A stretch of DNA of 64,000 bases from the NCBI RefSeq assembly GCF_011762155.1, contig NZ_JAASQL010000001.1, positions 1,116,001 through 1,180,000 on the forward strand, given 5' to 3'. The stretch is from Wenyingzhuangia heitensis (GTDB lineage Bacteria; Bacteroidota; Bacteroidia; Flavobacteriales; Flavobacteriaceae). Below the pieces are notes generated by a model. It saw only the letters and a program-made list of their open reading frames with translations, had not been told where the DNA came from and did not search any database. Of this stretch, positions 45,231 through 53,446 are shown piece after piece (the first letter of the stretch is position 1; each line of letters opens with the position of its first letter). A program made the translations under genes and the position numbers.

Positions 45231-46622
45231 ATGAAACATAAAAAACGCATTACTTTTGCCCTTTATATGTTACTTGTTTTAAGTAGCATAAGTTGTGCTA
45301 CCTACCATTCTTTATCTGAAAAATATCAAGAAGAAATAGTGAGTGGTGAGTATGCTGATGCAATTGTAAGTATTGATAAAAATAAGTTTTTAAACAAACA
45401 CAGAAATGAATTATTACTGTATTTAGAAAAAGGAAAAGTAGCTTATTTAAATAAAGACTATACATTAAGTAATGAGTTTTTTAACAAAGCAGATATATTA
45501 ATAGAGGAGGAAAAGAAAAATTTAGCAGCTGGAGTATTGGGAGTACTTACCAATCCTGAAAAAACTCCGTATAGAGCAGAAGATTTTGAAAAAGTAAGCA
45601 TTCATTACTACAAAGCGTTGAATTATATTTTTTTAAATTTATATGACGATGCTTTGGTAGAAGCAAAACGAATTAATTTAGAACTTCAGAAAATAAATGA
45701 TTCTTACCCAGCGGGTAAAAAAAACAGATATACGACAGATGCTTTTGCCTTAAACTTACAAGGAATGCTATATGAGGCAACAGGTAATTTAAACGATGCT
45801 TTTATTTCGTATAGAAATGCATTGGAACTTTATGTTACTAATAAAGGGAGTTATTTTGGAGTAACAATTCCCAAACAGTTAAAACAAGACGTAATTAATA
45901 CAGCTCATTTACTAGGTTTTACAGATGAGGAAATTAGATACAGCAATCAGTTTGGGTTAAAATATATCCAAAAGACTAAGAGTTATGGAGAGGTAATAGT
46001 GTTTTGGGAAAACGGATTAGTGCCTTATAAATCTCAATCCTATTTTACTTTTGTAGCGTTGCCAGGTAGTAATAATGGCTTTGTGAATTTTAGTAATAGT
46101 GAGCTAGGGGTTAGTTTTCCTGTTCCTACCAATAGTAATACTACTAGTGTTTTAAATATAGCATTTCCAAAGTATCAGAATAGAGGTTTGTATTTTACTA
46201 ATGGAAGAGCATTAATTAATAATAGTGATATAAAATATAATTTTGAATTGATAGAAGATTATAAAACTATCGCTTTTAAAACCCTGAAAGACAGAACAGC
46301 AAGAGAAATAGGCAAAATAGCACTTAGAGTAGCAGCTAAAAAAGTGTCAGAAAGTATTGTGAGTAATCAAAACCAAGGTTTAGGAGCATTGGTCAGTATT
46401 TTTAATGCTGTTACCGAAAAAACAGATACTCGTAATTGGCAAACACTGCCCAACCAAATACAATATAGTAGGGTTCCTTTAGATCAAATAGATAATAAAT
46501 TACAAATTGAAGTGAAAACACCACAAGGAATATCACTTAGAAAGGAATTTAACGTTAAGGCAACAAATAATATTCAGTTTTTAAACTATATTACTCCTCA
46601 AATAATATTGTCTAATAAATAG
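45231..46622 (+). CDS. COG3014-family lipoprotein with TPR-like region
   Basis: 463 residues from the ATG at 45231; a TTG 18 bases earlier lies within the terminator's T-run and is unlikely. The lipobox is SISC (Cys22), followed by ATYHSLSEKYQEEI. Residues 45-220 are helical repeats (LYLEKGKVAYLNKDYTLSNEFFNKADILI, FALNLQGMLYEATGNLNDAFISYRNALEL). The last 200 residues are beta-rich and include the RLYFTNGR- and NWQTLPNQIQYSRVPL-like stretches known from COG3014 proteins. A role in the outer membrane alongside the LpoB-like lipoprotein is likely from conserved neighbourhood; the biochemical function is unknown. Confidence 0.8.
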   Translation: MKHKKRITFALYMLLVLSSISCATYHSLSEKYQEEIVSGEYADAIVSIDKNKFLNKHRNELLLYLEKGKVAYLNKDYTLSNEFFNKADILIEEEKKNLAAGVLGVLTNPEKTPYRAEDFEKVSIHYYKALNYIFLNLYDDALVEAKRINLELQKINDSYPAGKKNRYTTDAFALNLQGMLYEATGNLNDAFISYRNALELYVTNKGSYFGVTIPKQLKQDVINTAHLLGFTDEEIRYSNQFGLKYIQKTKSYGEVIVFWENGLVPYKSQSYFTFVALPGSNNGFVNFSNSELGVSFPVPTNSNTTSVLNIAFPKYQNRGLYFTNGRALINNSDIKYNFELIEDYKTIAFKTLKDRTAREIGKIALRVAAKKVSESIVSNQNQGLGALVSIFNAVTEKTDTRNWQTLPNQIQYSRVPLDQIDNKLQIEVKTPQGISLRKEFNVKATNNIQFLNYITPQIILSNK

Positions 46623-46664
46623 TATTTTTTAGCTTTAACAAATTAAACAATTACAACAATAGAA

Positions 46665-48371
46665 ATGGATAAAGAAATTCAATCAGTAGATTATAAAACA
46701 ATGTCGTTAGAGGCTTTAGTGGAAAGATTGAAAACAATTCTTAAAGAAAAACCAGTACAAGACATAAAAGAGGAAGCAAATGCAATAAGAGCTTCTTTTT
46801 ATTTGCAGTATAATGAACAGGTAGAAAAAGCCAAACAAGCTTTTATAGAAGAAGGAGGTAATGAAATAGATTTTGAATATTCACAACCTATACAGGTTGA
46901 ATTTAAAAGTTTATGGAAAACATATATAGAAAGTAAAAATGCTCACCACTTAAAACTAGCTCAAAACCTAAAAGATAATTTAGTTAAAAGAGAAGCTGTT
47001 ATAGAAGGGGTTAAGTTATTAATTGAAAAAAATGATGTTTCTAGTTCTTACAAAGAATTTCAGCAATTACAAGCAGATTGGAAAGAAATAGGAGCTGTTT
47101 CCTCAGAAAAATACCAAGAAACTTGGGGGAATTATCATTTATATATAGAACAGTTTTACGATTTGTTACACTTAAATAATGATTTAAGATCTATTGATTT
47201 TAAACATAATTTAGAAGCAAAACAACAAATTATTGTAAAAGCAAAACAATTGTTAGAGCATGATGATATACAATTTGCTTTTAATGAATTACAAGTTTTA
47301 CATAAAATTTGGAAAGAAGATACAGGGCCTGTAGCCAAGGAGTTTAGAGAAGCTATTTGGCAAGAATTTTCTGAAATTACCAATGCTATTCACAATAAAA
47401 AAACCATTCACTTTGAAGCTTTAAGAAGAGAAGAGGATGAAAATTATGTGAAAAAAATTGATAAAATTAAAGAATTAGAAAGTTTTGATTTTAGTAAAAA
47501 CAAAACTTTTGGAGATTGGAAAAAAAGTATTGATGCTTTTGAAGTTTTAAAAGATGAGTTTTTAGCTATTGGTAAAATACCTAAAAACAAAACACATCAA
47601 TTATGGGAAGCATTCAAATCATCTACCAAAGCTTTTAACACAGCAAAAAACGATTTTTTTAAAGAAAGTAAAAAACAGCACAACGAAGCTTTGGCTAAAA
47701 AAAGAGCCTTAATTGATGAAGCTATACAATGGAAAGATTCTAACGATTTGGTAAATGCAACAGAAGCTTTTAAAAGGATTCAGGCTGCATGGAAAAGAGT
47801 TGGTTTTGTTCCTAGAAAACAAGCTGATGCTTTGTGGAATGAGTTTAAAGCTATTTGTGATGCTTATTTTGATCGACTAAATACGGTTAAAAAAGAAGGA
47901 ACACCAGAGCAACAAGATAATTATAACAGTAAAGTAAAGTTTTTAGAAGTAATATCTGCTGCAGAAATTACTACAGAAAATATTAATGATATTGTAAAAA
48001 CTTGGGTGCAAATTGGAGTTGTACCACCACAAAAAAATAATATAGATCAAGATATTCAGACTTTATTGTTAAAATCTTCTAGTGCTTTTCCTGAAGATTT
48101 AACAGAAGCTGATTTTTTAAAGTATAAAATTAAAGTAGCTTATTGGTCTGCTTTAGAAAGCAAAAAGCTTTACGATGAGCAAAACAATCTTAAAAAAGAA
48201 GTTGACATTGTAAATAAGGACTTAAAACAATTAGAAAATAATTTGGGATTTGTTTCCGGAGGAAAAAAAGGAAATCCTTTATTAGATATGGTCATGCAGT
48301 CTATAGAAAAAGAAAAGAGCAAACTAAAACTAGCCAAAAAGAAATTAAAATATTTAAGATCTATTCAATAA
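46665..48371 (+). CDS. DUF349 domain protein
   Basis: 568 residues, strongly helical and charged, without signal or membrane segments. Successive DUF349 modules are recognisable by W-K-x-I-G/W-x-x-F patterns: LQADWKEIGAVSSEKYQETW, LHKIWKEDTGPVAKEFREAIW, LKDEFLAIGKIPKNKTHQLWEAF and IQAAWKRVGFVPRKQADALWNEF, each about 70-75 residues apart. The end (KLKLAKKKLKYLRSIQ) is coiled coil. The family has no established activity; repeats of this kind look like a binding scaffold. It is followed by a bidirectional terminator and a convergent Crp/Fnr gene. Confidence 0.9.
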   Translation: MDKEIQSVDYKTMSLEALVERLKTILKEKPVQDIKEEANAIRASFYLQYNEQVEKAKQAFIEEGGNEIDFEYSQPIQVEFKSLWKTYIESKNAHHLKLAQNLKDNLVKREAVIEGVKLLIEKNDVSSSYKEFQQLQADWKEIGAVSSEKYQETWGNYHLYIEQFYDLLHLNNDLRSIDFKHNLEAKQQIIVKAKQLLEHDDIQFAFNELQVLHKIWKEDTGPVAKEFREAIWQEFSEITNAIHNKKTIHFEALRREEDENYVKKIDKIKELESFDFSKNKTFGDWKKSIDAFEVLKDEFLAIGKIPKNKTHQLWEAFKSSTKAFNTAKNDFFKESKKQHNEALAKKRALIDEAIQWKDSNDLVNATEAFKRIQAAWKRVGFVPRKQADALWNEFKAICDAYFDRLNTVKKEGTPEQQDNYNSKVKFLEVISAAEITTENINDIVKTWVQIGVVPPQKNNIDQDIQTLLLKSSSAFPEDLTEADFLKYKIKVAYWSALESKKLYDEQNNLKKEVDIVNKDLKQLENNLGFVSGGKKGNPLLDMVMQSIEKEKSKLKLAKKKLKYLRSIQ

Positions 48372-48406
48372 AAAAAAGAGAAGCTTTAAAGCTTCTCTTT
48401 TTTTTT
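48370..48406. terminator. Bidirectional terminator between the DUF349 and Crp/Fnr genes
   Basis: The palindrome GAGAAGCTTTAAAGCTTCTC is flanked by an A-run and a T-run, giving a U-tract on both strands. It overlaps the end of the Crp/Fnr coding region. Confidence 0.85.
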
Positions 48407-48983
48407 ACTCTGTTAATAATTTTTTTCTAATTCTACTTAGCTGAATAGGAGTGATTCCTAAATGTGAAGCTATGTGATATTGAGGAATTAGTTGATCAAT
48501 ATTTTTAATTCGCTTGCGTAAAATTAAATACCTTTCTGTAGCATCTTTAGATAGAACATCTATAAGAGCCCCTTCAAGTTTAGTATATTCAATTTCTAAG
48601 GCCCTGTACATAAACTCACTAAATTCAACGCTCTCTTGTCTAAATTTAGTAAGATCATCTTCTTTAACCTCTACAATTAAACAATCGGTTAAACATTGAC
48701 AAGCAATTTTTGCGGGAGATTTATCAATTGCCGATTTTAAAGAAGTGGCCATACTCCCAGAACAAGAAATAGATTTGTTTATTTCCTGTGAATCTGAGGA
48801 TTCTTTCATATAAGTTCTAGTTACTCCGTTTAGGATAAAAAAAACTTTTTCGTTTACGTTGCCAAGTTTGCATAGGTGGTCTCCTGACTTGTAGGGGACT
48901 ACGGAGGATATACTCAGTAGTTTTTGAAAATCTTCATTAGACAGTGGGTAGATGTCTTTGATGAAATTTATTAATATTTCCAT
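48405..48983 (-). CDS. Crp/Fnr-family transcriptional regulator (third in window)
   Basis: 192 residues. Beta-roll region (about 20-115) includes YKSGDHLCKLGNVNEKVFFILNGVTRTYM, and the C-terminal helix-turn-helix is YHIASHLGITPIQLSRIRKKL. It is of the same short Bacteroidota type as the two proteins near 10 kb but is less similar to them than they are to each other. A short serine/cysteine-rich insert (SISCSGSMATSLKSA) replaces the aromatic WW segment seen in the other two. A TACATTTG -7 box lies at 49018-49025. Ligand and targets are unknown. Confidence 0.87.
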   Translation of the reverse strand: MEILINFIKDIYPLSNEDFQKLLSISSVVPYKSGDHLCKLGNVNEKVFFILNGVTRTYMKESSDSQEINKSISCSGSMATSLKSAIDKSPAKIACQCLTDCLIVEVKEDDLTKFRQESVEFSEFMYRALEIEYTKLEGALIDVLSKDATERYLILRKRIKNIDQLIPQYHIASHLGITPIQLSRIRKKLLTE

Positions 48984-49017
48984 TAATGTATGTTGTTAAA
49001 GGTGATACTATTCCTAA

Positions 49018-49025
49018 CAAATGTA
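49018..49025 (-). promoter_or_regulatory. Candidate -7 element (TACATTTG) of the third Crp/Fnr gene
   Basis: Minus-strand TACATTTG, about 35 bp upstream of the ATG and 25 bp beyond the stop of the DUF6122 gene. No clear -33 partner. Confidence 0.4.
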
Positions 49026-49049
49026 AGTATTTATTAGGAGAAAAAATAT

Positions 49050-49364
49050 TTATTTAAGTGAACAATCTGTTAAATCTGTAAGCAAATGAAAAAGAAGTCC
49101 AATAGCAATCAATCTTGTTTTTTTGGGTATTAGTAGTATAAAATATAAAATAATTACAGGAAAACTGTGTAAAGGGTGAAAACCAACACTACATCTATTA
49201 GAATCAAATATTGGAGATGCTAATAAATGATCTAAATCTATTAACATAGTACTTATTAAAATAAGCCAATTTTTTTTCCATTCTTTCGGATTGTACAAAT
49301 AAGCTATAATTCCAGGAGCTAAAAAATGTAATCCATAATGAATAAGAAATTTAAGAGATATCAT
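49050..49364 (-). CDS. DUF6122 family small membrane protein
   Basis: 104 residues with about three membrane helices (LIHYGLHFLAPGIIAYL, WLILISTMLIDLDHLLA, FPVIILYFILLI). Polar residues within or next to the helices (HYGLHF, DLDHLL, GFHPLH, HLLTDLTD) give a histidine/aspartate set like that of the YdjM/LexA-controlled membrane metal-dependent hydrolase family, to which it may be distantly related. It overlaps the end of the WbqC gene by 14 bp and is the last gene of the parA-to-DUF6122 run. Confidence 0.8.
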   Translation of the reverse strand: MISLKFLIHYGLHFLAPGIIAYLYNPKEWKKNWLILISTMLIDLDHLLASPIFDSNRCSVGFHPLHSFPVIILYFILLIPKKTRLIAIGLLFHLLTDLTDCSLK

Positions 49365-49983
49365 TACTTAAATTTAGTTTCTCAAGATAAGTAATTGCGT
49401 TAGGTCCTTCCATAAAAATAAGATCTATAATACTTAAATTAGGAAGAAATCCGTGTTTGTCATCAAATACTTGAATGTATCTATCAAACTTAATACCAAG
49501 TTCTTTTTTTAAAGTAATCCAATCTCTTAAGTCGATTTTTGTACTATTTATTAAATATTCTTTGGTGGTAGTTATTTCTGTTTTTTCTTGTAAAGCATCC
49601 ATTACAAAATGGTGACAAGCCATATGTAAATCCGCTAAGTATTTATATTTTTTTTCAAATATAGTTATTAAATCATGTTCGTAATATTCAAAAAAAGGAG
49701 AAGAACTATAGGCTGATTGTAAAGATCTTAAATGTAATTTTTGCCAGTCCTCTGCATAGTTTATTTCTATGTTAGGAGTTATGGTTTTAGCTTCTTTACT
49801 TTTAGTCACAGGAACATTTAGCAATAACTTTCCGTTGGCTGCATATATATAACAACGAGTTCTATAAGTTTGTTTGGTAAAATGATCGTGTAGCTCAAAA
49901 GTAGTGCTAGCAGATTGTATAATAGCAGCGTACTGTGCTATTGGAGCAAAATACGCTGGCTGAACAACGATGTTTTTTGACAT
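49351..49983 (-). CDS. WbqC-like family protein
   Basis: 210 residues. WbqC family features are visible: QPAYFAPIAQYAAI at the N-terminus, RTRCYIYAANGKLLLNVPV, the INYAEDWQKLHLRSLQSAYSSSPFFEYYEHDL core, and a C-terminal LSIIDLIFMEGPNA. Members occur in O-antigen loci and also, as here, in conserved Bacteroidota operons with lepB and dapB; the enzyme activity is not well defined. It begins 1 bp after the lepB stop codon and overlaps the next gene. Confidence 0.88.
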   Translation of the reverse strand: MSKNIVVQPAYFAPIAQYAAIIQSASTTFELHDHFTKQTYRTRCYIYAANGKLLLNVPVTKSKEAKTITPNIEINYAEDWQKLHLRSLQSAYSSSPFFEYYEHDLITIFEKKYKYLADLHMACHHFVMDALQEKTEITTTKEYLINSTKIDLRDWITLKKELGIKFDRYIQVFDDKHGFLPNLSIIDLIFMEGPNAITYLEKLNLSNDIS

Positions 49984-49984
49984 G

Positions 49985-51538
49985 TTATTTTTTTCTTCTT
50001 TTGTAAACTTCTTTTCCTAGGTAATACAATCCTAAAAACACAATAAAATAGATGAAATAAGATTTAGGTGTACCTTCTCCATGTACAGTTGTAAACATTC
50101 TTTCCCAACGTATTTTTTTGTTGATAGCACTTTCGTTTTGATCCAAACTCATCCAAATAAATACAGGTTTACCTACTACGTGATCAAAAGGAGTAAATCC
50201 CCAATAACGAGCATCTAAAGAACGTTGTCGGTTGTCTCCCATCATCCAATAGTAATCTTGCTGAATGGTATATGTGTTTGTTTTTATATTGTTAATATAT
50301 ATATCACCATTGTCTTTTATTTCAAATTTATTACGCTCGTATTCAGATATAATTCTTTTATAAAAAGGAAGAGTTTGTTTGTTTAAGGTCACGACATCTC
50401 CTTTAGCAGGAATGTAAATAGGTCCATAGTTATCTTGACTCCAAGCATATTGAGGGTCGTGAGGGAATACTACAGGGTCATAATTCCCTTTAGGGTCTAT
50501 GCTTCTTTTGATAGAAATTACTTTAGGATCATTTTTCATTAACAAAGCATGTTCTTTGTCTAAGTTGATGAAATATTTGGTTCTTTCTCTATTTAAAACC
50601 GAAGCCTCGTCTGGATTTACATTGTAAGTATGTACAATCTCATCTCTACTAAAAGGTTTGTTGGTGTCTACATAATAGTTAAACTGTGGTTTAGCTCTAT
50701 CTGGCAAAACAGTTTGTTTTCCATTAATAAACACATAACCATTTCTAACCTCTAAACTATCACCAGGAATTCCCACAGATCGTTTTACATAGTTGGTTTT
50801 TTTATCAACAGGTTTGTAGGTGAATTTACCAGAGTGATCTCCCCACATTAATGCAAGTGTATCCGATGGCCAGTTAAAAACTACAATTTCATTTCTTTTT
50901 ATTTTCTGAAAACCAGGTAATCTAAAATAAGGTAATTCAATTCCTTTAATATAAGAACGTAGTCCTGTACCTGGAATAGAATCGTGAACCATTGGTAAGG
51001 CAAGCGGACTAATAGGAGTTTTAGCTCCGTAATGAAATTTACTTACAAATAGAAAATCTCCAATTAATAAGGATTTTTCTAAAGAAGAAGTAGGAATGGT
51101 AAAAGGTTGCATAATATAAGTATGCACAAATGTTGCTGCTGCTACAGCAAAAGTAATAGAACTTACCCATTCTCCTGTTTTACTAGGTGGTTTAATACTT
51201 CTATTTTCGTTGTATTTTAAATCCTCAAAAACTACATAGCTTAAATAAAAATTATAAAATCCTAAAGATAATATAGCCAGCCAAGTATCTTTGGTATCAA
51301 ATTTTCTAAAACTTCTTGCAATTTCTACCCATATTACTGGAAAAATCAATAAGTTAATTACAGGAATAAATAAAATAAATACCCACCATTTAGGACGTTT
51401 TATAATATCCATTAATACCACAGCATTGTATACAGGAATAGCTGCTTGCCATGCTTGTTTACCTGCTTTTTTATATAATTTATAAGTACCTAGAAAATGT
51501 AATACTTGTATTGTTAAAAAGAATAAAATCCAATTCAT
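49985..51538 (-). CDS. lepB: Signal peptidase I (long Bacteroidota form)
   Basis: 517 residues, far longer than the 250-320 of most LepB proteins. The first 130 residues hold four hydrophobic segments (ILFFLTIQVLHFLGTYKLY, WVFILFIPVINLLIFPVIWV, WLAILSLGFYNFYLSYVVF, VSSITFAVAAATFVHTYI), a module resembling DUF5684. The S26 protease follows: catalytic Ser in FTIPTSSLEKSLLIGD (about 150-165), Lys in NYVKRSVGIPGDSLEV, and GDNRQRSLDARYWGF near 450. A further helix (YFIYFIVFLGLYYLG) lies near the C-terminus. It releases signal peptides from exported proteins. It is 16 bp downstream of dapB in one operon. Confidence 0.94.
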   Translation of the reverse strand: MNWILFFLTIQVLHFLGTYKLYKKAGKQAWQAAIPVYNAVVLMDIIKRPKWWVFILFIPVINLLIFPVIWVEIARSFRKFDTKDTWLAILSLGFYNFYLSYVVFEDLKYNENRSIKPPSKTGEWVSSITFAVAAATFVHTYIMQPFTIPTSSLEKSLLIGDFLFVSKFHYGAKTPISPLALPMVHDSIPGTGLRSYIKGIELPYFRLPGFQKIKRNEIVVFNWPSDTLALMWGDHSGKFTYKPVDKKTNYVKRSVGIPGDSLEVRNGYVFINGKQTVLPDRAKPQFNYYVDTNKPFSRDEIVHTYNVNPDEASVLNRERTKYFINLDKEHALLMKNDPKVISIKRSIDPKGNYDPVVFPHDPQYAWSQDNYGPIYIPAKGDVVTLNKQTLPFYKRIISEYERNKFEIKDNGDIYINNIKTNTYTIQQDYYWMMGDNRQRSLDARYWGFTPFDHVVGKPVFIWMSLDQNESAINKKIRWERMFTTVHGEGTPKSYFIYFIVFLGLYYLGKEVYKRRKK

Positions 51539-51554
51539 GTTTTTTGTTTTGTAA

Positions 51555-52256
51555 TTATAAACCTAGTACGTCTCTCATAGAGAAAACTCCTTTTTTATCT
51601 ACCAACCATTCAGCAGCTATAACAGCACCTAAAGCAAAACCTTGTCTGTTGTGTGCGGTGTGTTTAATTTCAATACTATCTACTTCAGATGTGTAATCAA
51701 CAGTATGTGTACCCGGAACCTCTGGGCTACGAATAGCTTTGATAGGAATATTTACTTCCTCAGTAGCTTTATCAACCTCCCAACCTTTGTATTTGGTGTG
51801 TTCTATAACACTTTCAGCCAAGGTGATTGCAGTTCCGCTAGGTTCGTCTAATTTTTGTTTGTGATGAATTTCTTCCATAGTCACATTATATTGTGAAAGG
51901 TTTTTCATCATTTTAGCCAATTGATCATTCAACTCAAAAAAGATATTAACCCCTAAACTATAATTAGAAGCATATATAAAACCTCCTTTTTTCTCATTGC
52001 ACAAAGCAACCATATTGTCATAATCTGACAACCAACCTGTGGTTCCCGATACGACTGGTACTCCGTTGTTAAAACAGTTAGAAATATTATTAACAGCTAC
52101 ATTAGGAACACTAAAATCAATAGCAACATCGGCTAATGTAATATCATATTCTTTTGTGTTTTCATCTACAATTACTACGATTTCATGTCCTCTACTAACA
52201 GCTATTTTTTCAATAGTCTGTCCCATCTTTCCATATCCTAATAATGCTATTTTCAT
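51555..52256 (-). CDS. dapB: 4-hydroxy-tetrahydrodipicolinate reductase
   Basis: 233 residues. DapB carries out the NAD(P)H-dependent reduction in the lysine/diaminopimelate pathway. The Rossmann loop is ALLGYGKMGQTIEKIA at the N-terminus; DVAIDFSVP, SGTTGW, SNYSLGVNIFFEL, EIHHKQKLDEPSGTA (catalytic His and Lys) and the GTHTVDYTSEVDSIEIKHTAHNRQGFA segment complete the family pattern. At 233 residues it is the shorter Bacteroidota type. It follows a DUF5683 gene by 2 bp. Confidence 0.96.
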   Translation of the reverse strand: MKIALLGYGKMGQTIEKIAVSRGHEIVVIVDENTKEYDITLADVAIDFSVPNVAVNNISNCFNNGVPVVSGTTGWLSDYDNMVALCNEKKGGFIYASNYSLGVNIFFELNDQLAKMMKNLSQYNVTMEEIHHKQKLDEPSGTAITLAESVIEHTKYKGWEVDKATEEVNIPIKAIRSPEVPGTHTVDYTSEVDSIEIKHTAHNRQGFALGAVIAAEWLVDKKGVFSMRDVLGL

Positions 52257-52258
52257 GT

Positions 52259-52831
52259 TTAAAAATTTAGATTTAAAGACAACCCTACGTAATTTTTTTG
52301 TGATGAAGGTTCTTGCATCAACTTAGGGTCGAATGTTATATTGTCTGATATATTAAATTGTAACAAATGCGCATCTATACTAGCTTCTAATATTTGTAAC
52401 GCGTACAAACCTACAAAAGTTAATAAAGAAGTATCTCTGTTTTTTCTCAAAATTTGTTGAGCACTTTCTAAACTTTCAGTAGAAAACGTATTGATAAACT
52501 CATCTGTTTGACCAGCTTGTCTTTGTTTAAATGCTTTTCGGTATCTTTTATAAGATCTGTTGTTTATACTATAGTAATACAAACTACTAGCTAAGGCTCC
52601 ATATACAATCGGTATTTTCCAATAACGACCATTGTATGCCTGTCCAAGTCCAGGAACAATAGCTGAATAAAATGCTGCTTTGGCCGGAGACAACGGATTA
52701 AAACTTTCTGTGTCTTCTAAAAAAGCTTTACTGTCCATAGACAAATTACCTTCGTTTTTTTCTTGACTAAAAGAAGAAAAATGAAAGAAGAAAAGAGTTA
52801 GTATAAGTGCTATAAAATAAGGATTATTCAT
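52259..52831 (-). CDS. DUF5683 protein, second tandem copy
   Basis: 190 residues. A signal peptide (ALILTLFFFHFSSFSQ) is followed by EKNEGNLSMDSKAFLED and the family core LSPAKAAFYSAIVPGLGQAYNGRYWKIPIVYGAL with a hydrophobic helix, then YKRYRKAFKQRQAGQ and a second hydrophobic segment (LLTFVGLYALQILEASIDAHL). It is very like the upstream copy (52868-53446), and two stretches are almost identical even at nucleotide level, which implies a rather recent duplication or gene conversion. Function of the family is unknown; an envelope location is likely. It is followed by dapB after 2 bp. Confidence 0.85.
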   Translation of the reverse strand: MNNPYFIALILTLFFFHFSSFSQEKNEGNLSMDSKAFLEDTESFNPLSPAKAAFYSAIVPGLGQAYNGRYWKIPIVYGALASSLYYYSINNRSYKRYRKAFKQRQAGQTDEFINTFSTESLESAQQILRKNRDTSLLTFVGLYALQILEASIDAHLLQFNISDNITFDPKLMQEPSSQKNYVGLSLNLNF

Positions 52832-52867
52832 TTGATTTCTTACTTGTTAGGTATTGTTATTAATGCT

Positions 52868-53446
52868 TTAAAAATCAAGGTTTAAAGAAAGTGCAATATA
52901 ATCCTTATTTGTAGAAGTTTCATTTTCTATATTTGGAAATATAGAAATATTATGAGTTGTATTAAACTGTAGTAAATGAGCATCAATGCTAGCTTCTATA
53001 ATTTGTAAGGCATACAATCCTATAAAAAAGAATAGAGAAATATCTCTATTTCTGCGCAATCCCTTTTGTGCGTTTTCTAATGTTTCTGTGGTTTTAAAAT
53101 TTGTTGATATGCTAAATTCATCAACCTTACCCGCTTGTCTTTGTTTGTAGGCTTTCCTATATCTGTTATATGTTTTTTGTTCTCTAAAGTAGTAATACGT
53201 CGGGATGGCTAAGGCTCCGTATACAATCGGTATTTTCCAATAACGACCGTTATATGCTTGCCCAAGCCCGGGAATAATAGCAGAGTAAAATGCAGCTTTA
53301 GAGGGCGATAGTGCATTGTAACTCTCTTGATCATCTAAAAAAGCTTTACTGTCCATAGATAAATTACCTTCGTTTTTTTCTTGACTAAAAGAAGAAAAAT
53401 GAAAGAAAAGAGCTATTAATATGATTATGAAAGAACGATTATTCAC
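52868..53446 (-). CDS. DUF5683 protein, first tandem copy
   Basis: 192 residues, the same layout as its downstream twin: a signal peptide to about FSQ, the LSPSKAAFYSAIIPGLGQAYNGRYWKIPIVYGAL core, and FFFIGLYALQIIEASIDAHLLQF near the end. The start codon lies inside the last codons of parB (8-bp overlap). The C-terminal strand IALSLNLDF matches VGLSLNLNF of the other copy. A single copy is what I would expect at this position between parB and dapB, so the extra gene is the unusual feature. Confidence 0.85.
   Translation of the reverse strand: MNNRSFIIILIALFFHFSSFSQEKNEGNLSMDSKAFLDDQESYNALSPSKAAFYSAIIPGLGQAYNGRYWKIPIVYGALAIPTYYYFREQKTYNRYRKAYKQRQAGKVDEFSISTNFKTTETLENAQKGLRRNRDISLFFFIGLYALQIIEASIDAHLLQFNTTHNISIFPNIENETSTNKDYIALSLNLDF

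Noticed and set aside
45213-45231. TTG start of the COG3014 lipoprotein at 45213
   Set aside because: It lies in the T-run of a terminator, and the ATG at 45231 gives a normal lipoprotein signal.
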